Shown: positions 29,772 to 38,532 of the stretch, piece by piece | How positions within the stretch are numbered: the stretch's first letter is position 1 | Layout: each line of letters begins with the position of its first letter | Assembly (NCBI RefSeq): GCF_001625595.1 | Contig: NZ_AUXT01000057.1 | Span: 30,891-94,890, forward strand | DNA length: 64,000 nucleotides | Reading direction: 5' to 3' | Source of the DNA: Pseudoalteromonas luteoviolacea NCIMB 1942 | GTDB lineage: Bacteria; Pseudomonadota; Gammaproteobacteria; Enterobacterales; Alteromonadaceae | Notes under the pieces: generated by a model | Told to the model about the DNA's origin: nothing | The model's database searches: none | What the model saw: only the letters and a program-made list of their open reading frames with translations | Translations under genes and position numbers: made by a program

Positions 29772-30787
29772 CAACCCCCGTCATTAATTGGTTAGAGCAA
29801 ACTTTGCAGCAACACAACCTGCAGTGCACGCCAGTTATTGGCGGTGCGAATAACTTGGGGGTCAAGATTGAAGCAGGTGGGCAAACTTGGTTTTTGAAAT
29901 GCTTTGAGGCAACACATCACAATACGCGTCAAAAACAACTCAATGAGTTTTTATTCAGCCAAGCCATCTACAATGCTGGCACCTTGGCAACACCAAAACC
30001 TATAGCAATCAATACAACACACAATGTGAGTTTATTTGAATATATTGAAGGCTCAAAGGTTGAGCATGCAACCTCATCGGCTGTAGCCGCTGCAATCTCG
30101 TTCGTAAAATCTATTAATTCGTCTACACCTCGGCAAACACTCAACATCGCCAGTGAAAGCGCTGATTCTTTGCTAGGTTTTGCCGATATCATAAAAAACC
30201 GATTAGACAAGTTTTCACATACTTGTCTCGACAACACACAACTATCGCACGAATTCCAGTCAACATTAAACAACATTCGTCGTCGCTATAACACCGTTAC
30301 CCAAGAAGTCCCAGCTCACTGGGTGAATAAAATAGACCAAAATGTTGTTTCGCCATCAGATTTTGGTTTTCATAATGCCATTAGTCGCGATAACCAGTTC
30401 TATTTTATTGATTTTGAATACGCGGGTATGGACACTGCTTGGAAATTATTCACGGACTTCTTTTCACAGCCAGCTGTCCCCGTCGACATTGCTTACGCTA
30501 AAAAGTTTTTGTCTTTAGCCATTTTTCAGCCACTCAAATGTAACCCACAAGACACTTTAAAGGTGTTTGAATTAACCCTCTTAAAGTGGTGCTTAATCAT
30601 GCTCAATGAGTTTTTACCCGACGTTCAAGCAAGACGCATATTCTCATGGAATATATCTTGCATGGAAGAGCAAAAACGCATGTTGGATAAAGTTCAGCGT
30701 GCACAGTTACATAAATGTAATGCCTACTTTGAAGAAATACCTTTAAAAGTCATGGGTTTGAATAAAATATTAAGAGAAATCACATGA
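29765..30787 (+). CDS. Aminoglycoside/choline-kinase-like phosphotransferase
   Basis: A 340-residue protein of the APH kinase fold. The catalytic loop is SPSDFGFHNAI (about residues 198-208) and the metal motif is FIDFEYAGMDTAWKLF. A conserved glycine region (IGGANNLGVKI) and WFLKCFE lysine lie near the N-terminus. It probably phosphorylates a small sugar or alcohol. It overlaps the HAD gene by seven bases and the dehydrogenase by four. Confidence 0.72.
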   Translation: MLTTPVINWLEQTLQQHNLQCTPVIGGANNLGVKIEAGGQTWFLKCFEATHHNTRQKQLNEFLFSQAIYNAGTLATPKPIAINTTHNVSLFEYIEGSKVEHATSSAVAAAISFVKSINSSTPRQTLNIASESADSLLGFADIIKNRLDKFSHTCLDNTQLSHEFQSTLNNIRRRYNTVTQEVPAHWVNKIDQNVVSPSDFGFHNAISRDNQFYFIDFEYAGMDTAWKLFTDFFSQPAVPVDIAYAKKFLSLAIFQPLKCNPQDTLKVFELTLLKWCLIMLNEFLPDVQARRIFSWNISCMEEQKRMLDKVQRAQLHKCNAYFEEIPLKVMGLNKILREIT

Positions 30788-31821
30788 AAGCAGCCGTATT
30801 ATTTAAAACCGGTGAACCACTCCAAATAATTGACGGCATTAAAATGCCTGCGCTCACTAAAGGCCAAGTTCAAGTCAATATTATATACAGTGGCCTGTGT
30901 CATTCACAATTAATGGAAGTACAAGGCGGCAGAGGAGAAGATAAGTATTTACCCCATCTGCTCGGCCACGAGGGTGTTGGAATTGTTGAGCATATTGGTG
31001 AGGGCGTAACCAAAGTTCGACCTGGGGACAAGGTCGTCATTGGCTGGATCCAAGGCGAAGGCTTGAATGCACCTGGAGGTAAATACTCCCATCAAGATTA
31101 TGTTATTAATTCAGGCAGTGCTACAACATTATGTGAAAAAACCATAGTTGCAGAAAACCGTTTAGTTATCTTGCCTGCAGGCTTTCCTGACAAGCTTGCT
31201 GTACTACTTGGCTGTGCACTCCCTACAGGTCTTGGGCTGGTATTCAACGAATTAAAGCCAGAAAAAGAAAAAACCATCGCTGTCTTTGGCCTTGGCGGAA
31301 TTGGTATGAGTGCTCTCTTAGCAGCGAAATTAAGTTCACCTACTAAGTTAATCGCTGTGGATGTAAGCGATGACAAACTCACACTCGCCAAAGAGTTAGG
31401 CGCAACACACACCATCAATGCAGACGATATCGACCCTGTAACAGCTATATATGAAATTACCCAAGGCACCGGAGTAGATTACAGCTTGGAAGCTGGTGGG
31501 ACTGTTCAGACCATAGAACAAGCATTCGCATCAGTAAAAGATGGCGGTGGTCAATGTGTTTTTGCTTCGCACCCAAGAGATGAACTCAAGATATCATTAG
31601 AACCCCATGCATTTCATCGAGGCAAATCGATCCGTGGTAGTTGGGGCGGTGGAAGTAAACCAGATTCGGACATTCCTAAATTTGTTAAGCTCTATCAGGA
31701 AGGCAAGTTAAGTTTAGAACCCCTTCTATCTAAAAGCTACAAGTTGGATGAGATTAACTCAGCATTGCAGGATCTGGAAGAAAAAAGAATACTACGCGCA
31801 ATCATAGAGGTTTCGGAGTGA
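30784..31821 (+). CDS. Medium-chain zinc-dependent alcohol dehydrogenase family protein
   Basis: A 345-residue MDR protein. It shows the catalytic-zinc region GLCHSQ with cysteine and LLGHEGVGIVEHIG with His-Glu, and the NAD-binding VFGLGGIGMSALLAAKL. The four-cysteine structural zinc loop normally found near residues 95-115 is absent (GWIQGEGLNAPGGKYSHQ). Substrate unknown; TarJ-like polyol dehydrogenases and class III enzymes are both possible relatives. It overlaps its neighbours by four bases on each side. Confidence 0.8.
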   Translation: MKAAVLFKTGEPLQIIDGIKMPALTKGQVQVNIIYSGLCHSQLMEVQGGRGEDKYLPHLLGHEGVGIVEHIGEGVTKVRPGDKVVIGWIQGEGLNAPGGKYSHQDYVINSGSATTLCEKTIVAENRLVILPAGFPDKLAVLLGCALPTGLGLVFNELKPEKEKTIAVFGLGGIGMSALLAAKLSSPTKLIAVDVSDDKLTLAKELGATHTINADDIDPVTAIYEITQGTGVDYSLEAGGTVQTIEQAFASVKDGGGQCVFASHPRDELKISLEPHAFHRGKSIRGSWGGGSKPDSDIPKFVKLYQEGKLSLEPLLSKSYKLDEINSALQDLEEKRILRAIIEVSE

Positions 31822-33077
31822 GAACCGTACTATATGGCGTTTGCGCTAATACAGAAGCATACTTAAACTCTCCTTATCATACAGGTCAAATAATCCTTGC
31901 CTCTACCAACGGTGGAGAGAGGCTGGGCGAAGTAGTTAGTATTGATATTAATCTGCTTTCAAAAATACCAAAGCACGAGATTTCTAGTGTCGTTATATGC
32001 TCTGAGTGCCTTAGCGAGATTATCCCTTCTTTGACCCGTATTGGCTTTGAGATCAAAGATTTGTACTTTTACAATCACGCGCAGAACTATCTTACACCTT
32101 GCGTAGACATGCAAATACCAACAGCAAAAGTATCGAACACGCTATTTGCTTTTTATGACTTATCGCAAAACTTGGCATGCTATGACGTTCTGTATTTCTG
32201 TGCACTTGCCAATTTAGAAAGAATTAAGCGAAACCTTCAACATGTTCACTTTATTATAGTTCCAAACAAATCATTATCTCATGAAGAACCTGGGTTTCAT
32301 GTATTTCATGAATGTGATGACTTCACATGGAGAGTTGAAAAAATATTGCAGGGTGTTATGACATGCGTCACCAATAACACAGGTTGCACCGTTCTCCCTT
32401 ACAAAGAAAGTGCACAGTATTATTCCGATGCCCCACATACCTATCCAGCTGATTTTATACCTGGATGTTCTCGTAACAGAGCTAGCTCCGAGGCCCTTAA
32501 TAGTCTTAGTGAATCTCACGACTTAACATACTTAAAAGCACCAAAAACGGCCCATGACATAGTCCAATCACTTTTAAAACAGAAAGCGAATAATAAAAAA
32601 GTCGTTAGTTTAACACTTCGTGAATACTCGAACCATGAACAAAGAAATAGCAACGTCTCTGAATGGATGAAATTTGCTCAATATCTATTGGATAATGATT
32701 ACTTCCCCATCATCATACGAGACAGCTATAAAGCTCATTTAGAATATACTTGTGACTTTGATCAATTTGCCTTTATGCCCTTGGCCTCCTTAGACTTCAA
32801 GGTAAGACAAGCACTTTATGAGCAAGCATTCATCAACATGTCTATTTCTAATGGTCCCACTGTTGCTTACAATTTTACTGCTAACTGTCCCGCAATAACC
32901 TTCATGAAAGTTGATGATGATATCCCCGCAATTGCTACTTCAACTTTTGAAAAAGCTGGGGTTGAAATCGGCAAAGACTTGAAATTTAGAGCGAGTAATT
33001 TACAAAAGTTAATTTGGAAAGAAGACACTTTTGAACACCTAAAAAAATCATTCTTAGACTTGGTATCACAGATTTAA
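31818..33077 (+). CDS. Unrecognised protein, possibly a GT-B glycosyltransferase
   Basis: I do not recognise this 419-residue protein. It starts with GTG 31818 overlapping the previous stop (GTGA). The N-terminus (RTVLYGVCANTEAYL, then IILASTNGG) looks like a short Rossmann unit. The second half has VVSLTLREYSNHEQRNSNVSEW, FPIIIRDS and FINMSISNGPTVAYNF, a spacing that recalls the nucleotide-sugar half of GT-B transferases. No signal peptide or membrane helix. It belongs to an AT-rich stretch running to 36303. Confidence 0.5.
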   Translation: MRTVLYGVCANTEAYLNSPYHTGQIILASTNGGERLGEVVSIDINLLSKIPKHEISSVVICSECLSEIIPSLTRIGFEIKDLYFYNHAQNYLTPCVDMQIPTAKVSNTLFAFYDLSQNLACYDVLYFCALANLERIKRNLQHVHFIIVPNKSLSHEEPGFHVFHECDDFTWRVEKILQGVMTCVTNNTGCTVLPYKESAQYYSDAPHTYPADFIPGCSRNRASSEALNSLSESHDLTYLKAPKTAHDIVQSLLKQKANNKKVVSLTLREYSNHEQRNSNVSEWMKFAQYLLDNDYFPIIIRDSYKAHLEYTCDFDQFAFMPLASLDFKVRQALYEQAFINMSISNGPTVAYNFTANCPAITFMKVDDDIPAIATSTFEKAGVEIGKDLKFRASNLQKLIWKEDTFEHLKKSFLDLVSQI

Positions 33078-33084
33078 GGTAATC

Positions 33085-34092
33085 ATGATGAAAAATATGT
33101 CACATATATCTTCAAATATTGATCAAACAGCAAATTTAAAAGCTGAAATAATTTACATAAGTGATGAAGCGCTTGTCGGTGAAAATGTTGAAATTACAGC
33201 CAAGGAAATCCATATTTCTAGTGGCTGCAAAGTCGAGGATGGTACTAAAATCAATGCTTCTGGGACCGTTTATCTAGGCGATTTCACTCTTATTGGCGCC
33301 AACAGTATAATTCAAGTTAACAACTTGACCTTAATGGATTACTCAAAACTGCAACGTAATATGTTTATGAATGGTGGTAGTGACTGTTATATAGGCTACA
33401 ACTCCTGGATCGGAAGTAACTGCATATTAAATGTTGCTGAATCTCTTTATATTGGCAATGGTGTTGGCATCGGAACGTACTCAAGTGTTTGGACACATGG
33501 CCACCACGGAGAACTGTTAGAGGGTTGTAAAATTCACAAAGTTTCACCTGTTAGGATAGAAAATGATGTTTGGATCCTTGGCTGTTATAATGTCATCTCG
33601 CCAGGTGTCGTAGTTGGTGAAAAAGCCTTGGTGATGACAGGCTCAATAGTAACCAAAGACGTGCCGCCTATGACTGCTGTTGGAGGAAATCCAGCCAAGC
33701 CAATCCCCTCTTTGGCCCCATACGAGGAAGTTATAGTCGAAGACAAGTTAATCAAAATGGAAAGCTTTATTCGCGAGTTCTGCGAACAATTTACTTCATC
33801 TAAAAAGCTGAACGAAGAAAAGCCACCATGGTTGATAGAAAGTGAATATGGGTCCCACACGATTGTCACAGTTGACTCTCCTGAGGAATTGGAGAACCTT
33901 GAGTATTCAATTGCCATAGTAAAAAAGGGGTTGAGTGAAGAACAAGAGTATAAAGGCTCTGTTTTTGATTTATCATCAAAATACTATTATAAAACCTCTT
34001 CCAAAATTGAAGTCAAATTTATTCAGTTTTTATTGTATGAAAAAGCGAGATTTATGCCAATAAATGGACATGCCCGTAAATATGAAAGATAA
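33085..34092 (+). CDS. Left-handed beta-helix acyltransferase (hexapeptide repeats)
   Basis: The protein of 335 residues has hexapeptide repeats through about residues 20-210 (LIGANSIIQVNNLTL, YIGYNSWIGSNCIL, SPGVVVGEKALVMTGSIVTKDVPP), ending in the family motif AVGGNPAKPI. A histidine pair in THGHHGEL fits the active site of sugar O-acetyltransferases. About 120 residues beyond the helix form a C-terminal domain I do not recognise. It probably acetylates a sugar. Its end overlaps the aminotransferase start. Confidence 0.78.
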   Translation: MMKNMSHISSNIDQTANLKAEIIYISDEALVGENVEITAKEIHISSGCKVEDGTKINASGTVYLGDFTLIGANSIIQVNNLTLMDYSKLQRNMFMNGGSDCYIGYNSWIGSNCILNVAESLYIGNGVGIGTYSSVWTHGHHGELLEGCKIHKVSPVRIENDVWILGCYNVISPGVVVGEKALVMTGSIVTKDVPPMTAVGGNPAKPIPSLAPYEEVIVEDKLIKMESFIREFCEQFTSSKKLNEEKPPWLIESEYGSHTIVTVDSPEELENLEYSIAIVKKGLSEEQEYKGSVFDLSSKYYYKTSSKIEVKFIQFLLYEKARFMPINGHARKYER

Positions 34093-35182
34093 AATAAGAT
34101 TTCTCGATCTGTCTCTTGAAACAGATGAAATGGTCAAAACACTTCAAGCAATTGAAAACGTTCTTGCTCATGGGCAACTTATTATGGGCCCCGAACATGA
34201 CAAGTTAGAAGAGTTGATTTCAACGTACTGTAAAAGAAAATACTGTGTTGCCGTGGGCTCTGGAACGGATGCTTTATACTTATCCTTTAAAGCCTTAGGT
34301 ATTAAGCATGGTGACGAGGTGATTACAACTCCTCTTTCATGGGTTGCTTCTACACACTCGTTTGTGATGCATGGTGCAACGCCCATTTTCGCAGACATAG
34401 ATGAAACTCTGAATATAGACCCAGAAAGTGTCGAGCATTTGATTTCTGATAAGACCACCGCTATTTTAGCAGTCGATTATGCAGGACATCCAGCTAATTA
34501 CAAAAGGCTTAAAGAAATAGCCCAAAAATACAACATTGCATTGATTGAAGATGGTTCGCAGGCATTTGGAGCTAGTATAGATGAACAACCCGTTGGGAGC
34601 TTTGGTTTAATTAGCTGTATTAGCATGAATCCAATGAAACCGCTCGGAGCTATTGGTGAAGCAGGGGTGATTCTTACTGATGACATAAAGCTGTATGAAA
34701 AACTAATAGCCGCTAGATATAGTGGGATGGTTGACAAGCAAACATGTTATGAGCCAAGTATTAACTGTCGTATGGATACTATTCAAGCTGCCGTATTGCT
34801 TGAAAGACTTCCAAAGTACAACTTTGTCATGGCAAAACGACAGCAAATTGCTCAAAAATACAAAGAACACCTTGCTCAATACATTAAATTCCCAGCAACT
34901 CGTCAAGGAGTAAGTCATGCATATTATTTATTTCTATTTCATACAAATAAAAGAGATGAGCTCTTTGAGTTTTTGAACAAAAACAACATTGAGGCTAGAA
35001 TAAGAGACAATATTTTAATCCCATCTCAACCATGCTATAGGCTAATTAATAAAAATACATTTGATAAAGCCGTTTCAGCAGCTGATACCCTGTTAGCTAT
35101 CCCAGCTCACGAAAAGATGAGCGATAACGATGTTATGTATGTTATCGAAAAAATAAAAGAATTTTTTAACGGTGAAATATGA
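34082..35182 (+). CDS. DegT/DnrJ/EryC1/StrS-family sugar aminotransferase
   Basis: A PLP enzyme that aminates a keto-sugar nucleotide. Motifs: VAVGSGTDALYLS, DEVITTPLSWVAS, VDYAGHPA, LIEDGSQAFGA, and the Schiff-base lysine in MNPMKPLGAIGEAG (K186 from this start). I use ATG 34082; ATGs at 34064 and 34070 are in frame and neither has a convincing ribosome site, so the start is uncertain by six residues. It overlaps the acyltransferase by 11 bases and the cupin by four. It is separate from pseC and may serve a second amino sugar. Confidence 0.85.
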   Translation: MKDKIRFLDLSLETDEMVKTLQAIENVLAHGQLIMGPEHDKLEELISTYCKRKYCVAVGSGTDALYLSFKALGIKHGDEVITTPLSWVASTHSFVMHGATPIFADIDETLNIDPESVEHLISDKTTAILAVDYAGHPANYKRLKEIAQKYNIALIEDGSQAFGASIDEQPVGSFGLISCISMNPMKPLGAIGEAGVILTDDIKLYEKLIAARYSGMVDKQTCYEPSINCRMDTIQAAVLLERLPKYNFVMAKRQQIAQKYKEHLAQYIKFPATRQGVSHAYYLFLFHTNKRDELFEFLNKNNIEARIRDNILIPSQPCYRLINKNTFDKAVSAADTLLAIPAHEKMSDNDVMYVIEKIKEFFNGEI

Positions 35183-35634
35183 GTAATGCAATTTACATAG
35201 ATGGCCCCATAAAGGTAATCAGTAGGGTGCAGATTAATGAACTGAAGGAAAAAGCTATCAAGTCTAATAATGGACGATATAGATATTGTCTCCACAATAG
35301 CATTGATGACGATGTTCAGAATATGATTATTGCAATCACCTCAGATACTCAACTTTTGCCACAACGTAGAATAGGATCAGACAAGAGCTTTTCCATTATA
35401 GAAGGAGAGCTCAGAATTGTTGTTTTTAGTGAAGAGGGACAAGTATTAAAGGTTGTTAATCTTACTGCAGAGGATAATCAAAGTCTTTGGATTTCAGATA
35501 AGTATTATACTCTCACTCTCCCTCTTTCAACTGTGGCTGTATACCAAGAGGTGATCACAGGCCGCTTTGACAATCAAAATGACCACCCTTCATGGAATGT
35601 GGATGCTCAACTATTGCACTCCCTCACTTCATAA
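35179..35634 (+). CDS. WbuC-like cupin-fold protein
   Basis: A small 151-residue beta-barrel protein. The pattern RYRYCLHNSIDDDVQNMIIAI followed by a gap and SFSIIEGELRIVVF is that of the WbuC family found in O-antigen clusters. In WbuC the loop before SF carries histidines for a metal; here the matching loop reads LLPQRRIGSDKSF, with none. It may have lost the metal. ATG 35179 overlaps the aminotransferase stop by four bases. Function unknown in the family. Confidence 0.65.
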   Translation: MSNAIYIDGPIKVISRVQINELKEKAIKSNNGRYRYCLHNSIDDDVQNMIIAITSDTQLLPQRRIGSDKSFSIIEGELRIVVFSEEGQVLKVVNLTAEDNQSLWISDKYYTLTLPLSTVAVYQEVITGRFDNQNDHPSWNVDAQLLHSLTS

Positions 35635-35646
35635 TTAGGATCTAAG

Positions 35647-36303
35647 ATGAATAAAGAAAAAGAGCTCTGGATGAGTACAACTTATATTGACCCAAATGAA
35701 AAAGGGTTTGAACTCGGTCCATATTTTACTGATTTTGTAAAGCATGACATGAAGCATTGTGTATTTACACTTTCTCGATATAAATTTGCCATGAAAATGC
35801 TACCCAAGAATGCTTCTGTGCTAGAACTAGGTTGCTCTGATGGCATTGGAACAATGATGTTAAAAGAGTCAGCAAAGGAAGTTGTTGGTGTTGACTTTGA
35901 CGAGCGAACCATCGAATGGGCAAAAGCACATTTAAGTGATGATAAGCTGACCTTCAAATGTGCAGATATAATGGAACAAGCATTTGGGAAATTTGACGCT
36001 GTGATTTCGCTGGATGTCATCGAGCATATTTACCCTGAAAATGAAGACAAGTATATGCGTGCATTACTTAATAACTTAAGTGAAAATGGCATCTGCATTA
36101 TTGGTACTCCCAATATTACCGCAGAAAAATATGCTACGAAAAACGAGCAACACGTCAACTTATACAGCGGAGAAAGGCTTCACGATACTTTCTCAAAATA
36201 CTTCCATAATGTATTTTCATTTGGCATGAATGACGAAGTGTTACATACAGGTTACGCCCCAATGTGTCACTACCTATTCGTTGTCGCATGTAATCCTAAA
36301 TAG
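35647..36303 (+). CDS. Class I SAM-dependent methyltransferase
   Basis: A 218-residue methyltransferase with motif I VLELGCSDGIGTMML, motif II VVGVDFDERTIEWAK, motif IV-like KFDAVISLDVIEHIYP and a following ENGICIIGTPN. The IEHIYPENEDKYM region is close to methyltransferases seen in glycan clusters. It is the last gene of the AT-rich block; GC content rises with the next gene. Confidence 0.78.
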   Translation: MNKEKELWMSTTYIDPNEKGFELGPYFTDFVKHDMKHCVFTLSRYKFAMKMLPKNASVLELGCSDGIGTMMLKESAKEVVGVDFDERTIEWAKAHLSDDKLTFKCADIMEQAFGKFDAVISLDVIEHIYPENEDKYMRALLNNLSENGICIIGTPNITAEKYATKNEQHVNLYSGERLHDTFSKYFHNVFSFGMNDEVLHTGYAPMCHYLFVVACNPK

Positions 36304-36313
36304 AGTTTAGAAA

Positions 36314-37756
36314 ATGCGTAAAGTCTTAGTCCAAGGCAATTTTGATGTCTTGCATGCAGGACACATCAGGCTGCTTAAATTCGCCAAAGAATGTGGGGAC
36401 AAGCTCATTGTCGCTGTCAACGCTGACAAATCTATGGTTGCACGCAGTCGTGTTAGTGAAGAGCTTAGACTTGAAGTGGTCCGCTCCTTAGAATGTGTTG
36501 ACGAAGCACATATCACCACTTCTACTCCAGAGGAGGAGGTTGAGCGGTTTAAGCCCCAAATCGTCGTTAAGGGGAAAGAGTTCGAGTCACGTTCAAATCC
36601 TGAGCTCGCGGTTTTAAACCGTTACGGTGGCAAGCTTATTTTTGGTTCAGGTGAGTTTGAAAGTAATTCTGACCATTTTTTCCGGCGAAGCAAAAAACCG
36701 GTACCGGGAATGGATTTTACCGAGGCACGAGGGTTTGCTAACCGTCATAGCATTGTAGCTGACGACTTACATGACTTGTTTGGTGCAATGAAGTCCCTGC
36801 GCGTCTTGGTCATCGGCGAAGTCATTGTCGACGAGTATGTACAAGGCACAGCCGTAGGATTGTCACAGGAAGACCCGACCATAGTGATCACCCCAAACCG
36901 CAAAGACACATTCTTAGGCGGTGCAGCCATCACAGCCGGACACATCAAAGCTTTGGGGGCTGATCATGTTATACTGGCTTCGGTATTGGGCGAAGATCAA
37001 ACTGCTGATTATGCGCGCTCGCAAATCACAGATTATAAAGTCGAACCTTTGTTCTTTACCGATCAAAGTCGCCCCACCCCGCTGAAAACACGCTACCGCG
37101 CCAGCAATAAAACATTGCTGCGAGTTAATCAGGTGCGTCAACATAAGATTTCACAGGAGTTGCAAGCGCAAATATATAAGTCAATCGAAAGCCAGCTCAA
37201 TAAAATTGACTTGTTAGTCTTTTCTGATTTCAACTATGGCTTGCTGCCACAGCCATTAGTCGAGAAAATTGCCGCGGCTTGCCAGCACAGGGGGATCAAA
37301 CTAGTTGCAGACTCCCAAACTTCTTCGCAAGTGGGAGATATTGCCCGTTACTGCAATATGGACTTATTAACTCCAACAGAGCGAGAAGTACGCGTATCTC
37401 TAAATAACCCAGACGATGGCTTGGTTATTTTAGCGCAAAAACTAACCGAGGTATCGCAACCTAAAAACCTAGTTATTACACTCGCCGAAGAAGGGATCCT
37501 CATTCACAAACCCAACCACACGTTTGATGACTGGGAAAACGATCGCCTGCCTGCGTTAAACACCAATGCTGTCGATCCAGCCGGTGCCGGCGACTGCTTT
37601 TTAGCAGCCAGTTCACTGGCGCTGGTTGCCGGAGCTAATATTTGGCAAGCCTGCTACCTTGGCAGTCTAGCTGCCGCATGTCAGGTTGCCTCACTGGGCA
37701 ATACCCCTTTATCTTGTCAGGTTCTTGAACAAGCCGTTAAGGATTCATTTAGTTAA
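36314..37756 (+). CDS. Bifunctional nucleotidyltransferase-PfkB kinase, HldE-like with reversed domain order
   Basis: Residues 1 to about 135 are a cytidylyltransferase-like domain with the HxGH motif at H14-H17 (GNFDVLHAGHIRLL). Residues about 155-480 are a PfkB/ribokinase domain with glycine motif FLGGAAITAGHIKALGA and the catalytic DPAGAGDCF (base D427). HldE makes ADP-heptose with the kinase first and the transferase second; here the order is opposite. It likely phosphorylates and nucleotidylates a heptose or similar phosphate. It is followed two bases after its stop by a second nucleotidyltransferase gene. Base composition is clearly richer in G+C than the genes before it. Confidence 0.85.
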   Translation: MRKVLVQGNFDVLHAGHIRLLKFAKECGDKLIVAVNADKSMVARSRVSEELRLEVVRSLECVDEAHITTSTPEEEVERFKPQIVVKGKEFESRSNPELAVLNRYGGKLIFGSGEFESNSDHFFRRSKKPVPGMDFTEARGFANRHSIVADDLHDLFGAMKSLRVLVIGEVIVDEYVQGTAVGLSQEDPTIVITPNRKDTFLGGAAITAGHIKALGADHVILASVLGEDQTADYARSQITDYKVEPLFFTDQSRPTPLKTRYRASNKTLLRVNQVRQHKISQELQAQIYKSIESQLNKIDLLVFSDFNYGLLPQPLVEKIAAACQHRGIKLVADSQTSSQVGDIARYCNMDLLTPTEREVRVSLNNPDDGLVILAQKLTEVSQPKNLVITLAEEGILIHKPNHTFDDWENDRLPALNTNAVDPAGAGDCFLAASSLALVAGANIWQACYLGSLAAACQVASLGNTPLSCQVLEQAVKDSFS

Positions 37757-37757
37757 T

Positions 37758-38501
37758 ATGAAAGCCATTTTGCTTGCCGCAGGTCTTGGCACTCGCCTGC
37801 AGCCAATCACTGATACTCTGCCAAAGTGCCTTGTGCCAATTAATGGACAACCCTTGCTTGGCTTATGGTTAGACAAACTCGTTCAATTAGGGGTCGAAGA
37901 GATCCTCATCAATACCCATTATTTTCGAGAGCAAGTTGAAGCCTTTGTTGCCACCAGCCCATATCATGATCGTATTATACTGAATTACGAGCCTGAATTG
38001 ATGGGCACAGCTGGGACACTGGTACGCAACCGTACTTTCTGGCAGGGTCACACTTGCATGGTCATCCATGCTGACAACTATTGTCAAAGTTCGTTAGTCA
38101 GCATGCTTGAGGCGCATAACCAACGCCAGACGCGGACCGATACCACTCTACTCTTGTTCAAAACTCCGACACCTCGCAGCTGCGGTATTGTTAAATTAGA
38201 CACAGATCAGGTTATTCAGGAATTTCATGAAAAAGTCGAGAACCCTCCAGGCAACCTTGCCAGTGGGGCGCTTTTTATATTTTCGCCCGAAGTCTATGAG
38301 CGGTATTTCGCACATCTCAAGACCGAACAACCCTATGAGCTCAGCCTGGATGTCGTACCAAACATGATTGGCAAGCTGCAAGGCTGGCTGGTTGATGACC
38401 ATTACATCGATATTGGCACACCAGACAGCTATGCAGAGGCACAAGTAATGGCCAAAGTGGCGGCCAATCAAACCAATAATGCTGGATCAAATATTGCTTA
38501 A
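37758..38501 (+). CDS. Sugar-phosphate nucleotidyltransferase
   Basis: A 247-residue enzyme that joins a nucleotide to a sugar 1-phosphate. Signature AILLAAGLGTRLQPIT, then LPKCLVPINGQPLL with the catalytic lysine, MGTAGTLVRNR, and the metal-site aspartate in VIHADNY. The C-terminal IDIGTPDSYAEAQ is as in HddC and MurU-type enzymes. I start it at ATG 37758, one base after the preceding stop, not in the longer frame inside that gene. A GDP- or other NDP-heptose product is possible. Confidence 0.85.
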   Translation: MKAILLAAGLGTRLQPITDTLPKCLVPINGQPLLGLWLDKLVQLGVEEILINTHYFREQVEAFVATSPYHDRIILNYEPELMGTAGTLVRNRTFWQGHTCMVIHADNYCQSSLVSMLEAHNQRQTRTDTTLLLFKTPTPRSCGIVKLDTDQVIQEFHEKVENPPGNLASGALFIFSPEVYERYFAHLKTEQPYELSLDVVPNMIGKLQGWLVDDHYIDIGTPDSYAEAQVMAKVAANQTNNAGSNIA

Positions 38502-38532
38502 CAACAGCATAGTTACTTCGAAGGATTTATAT

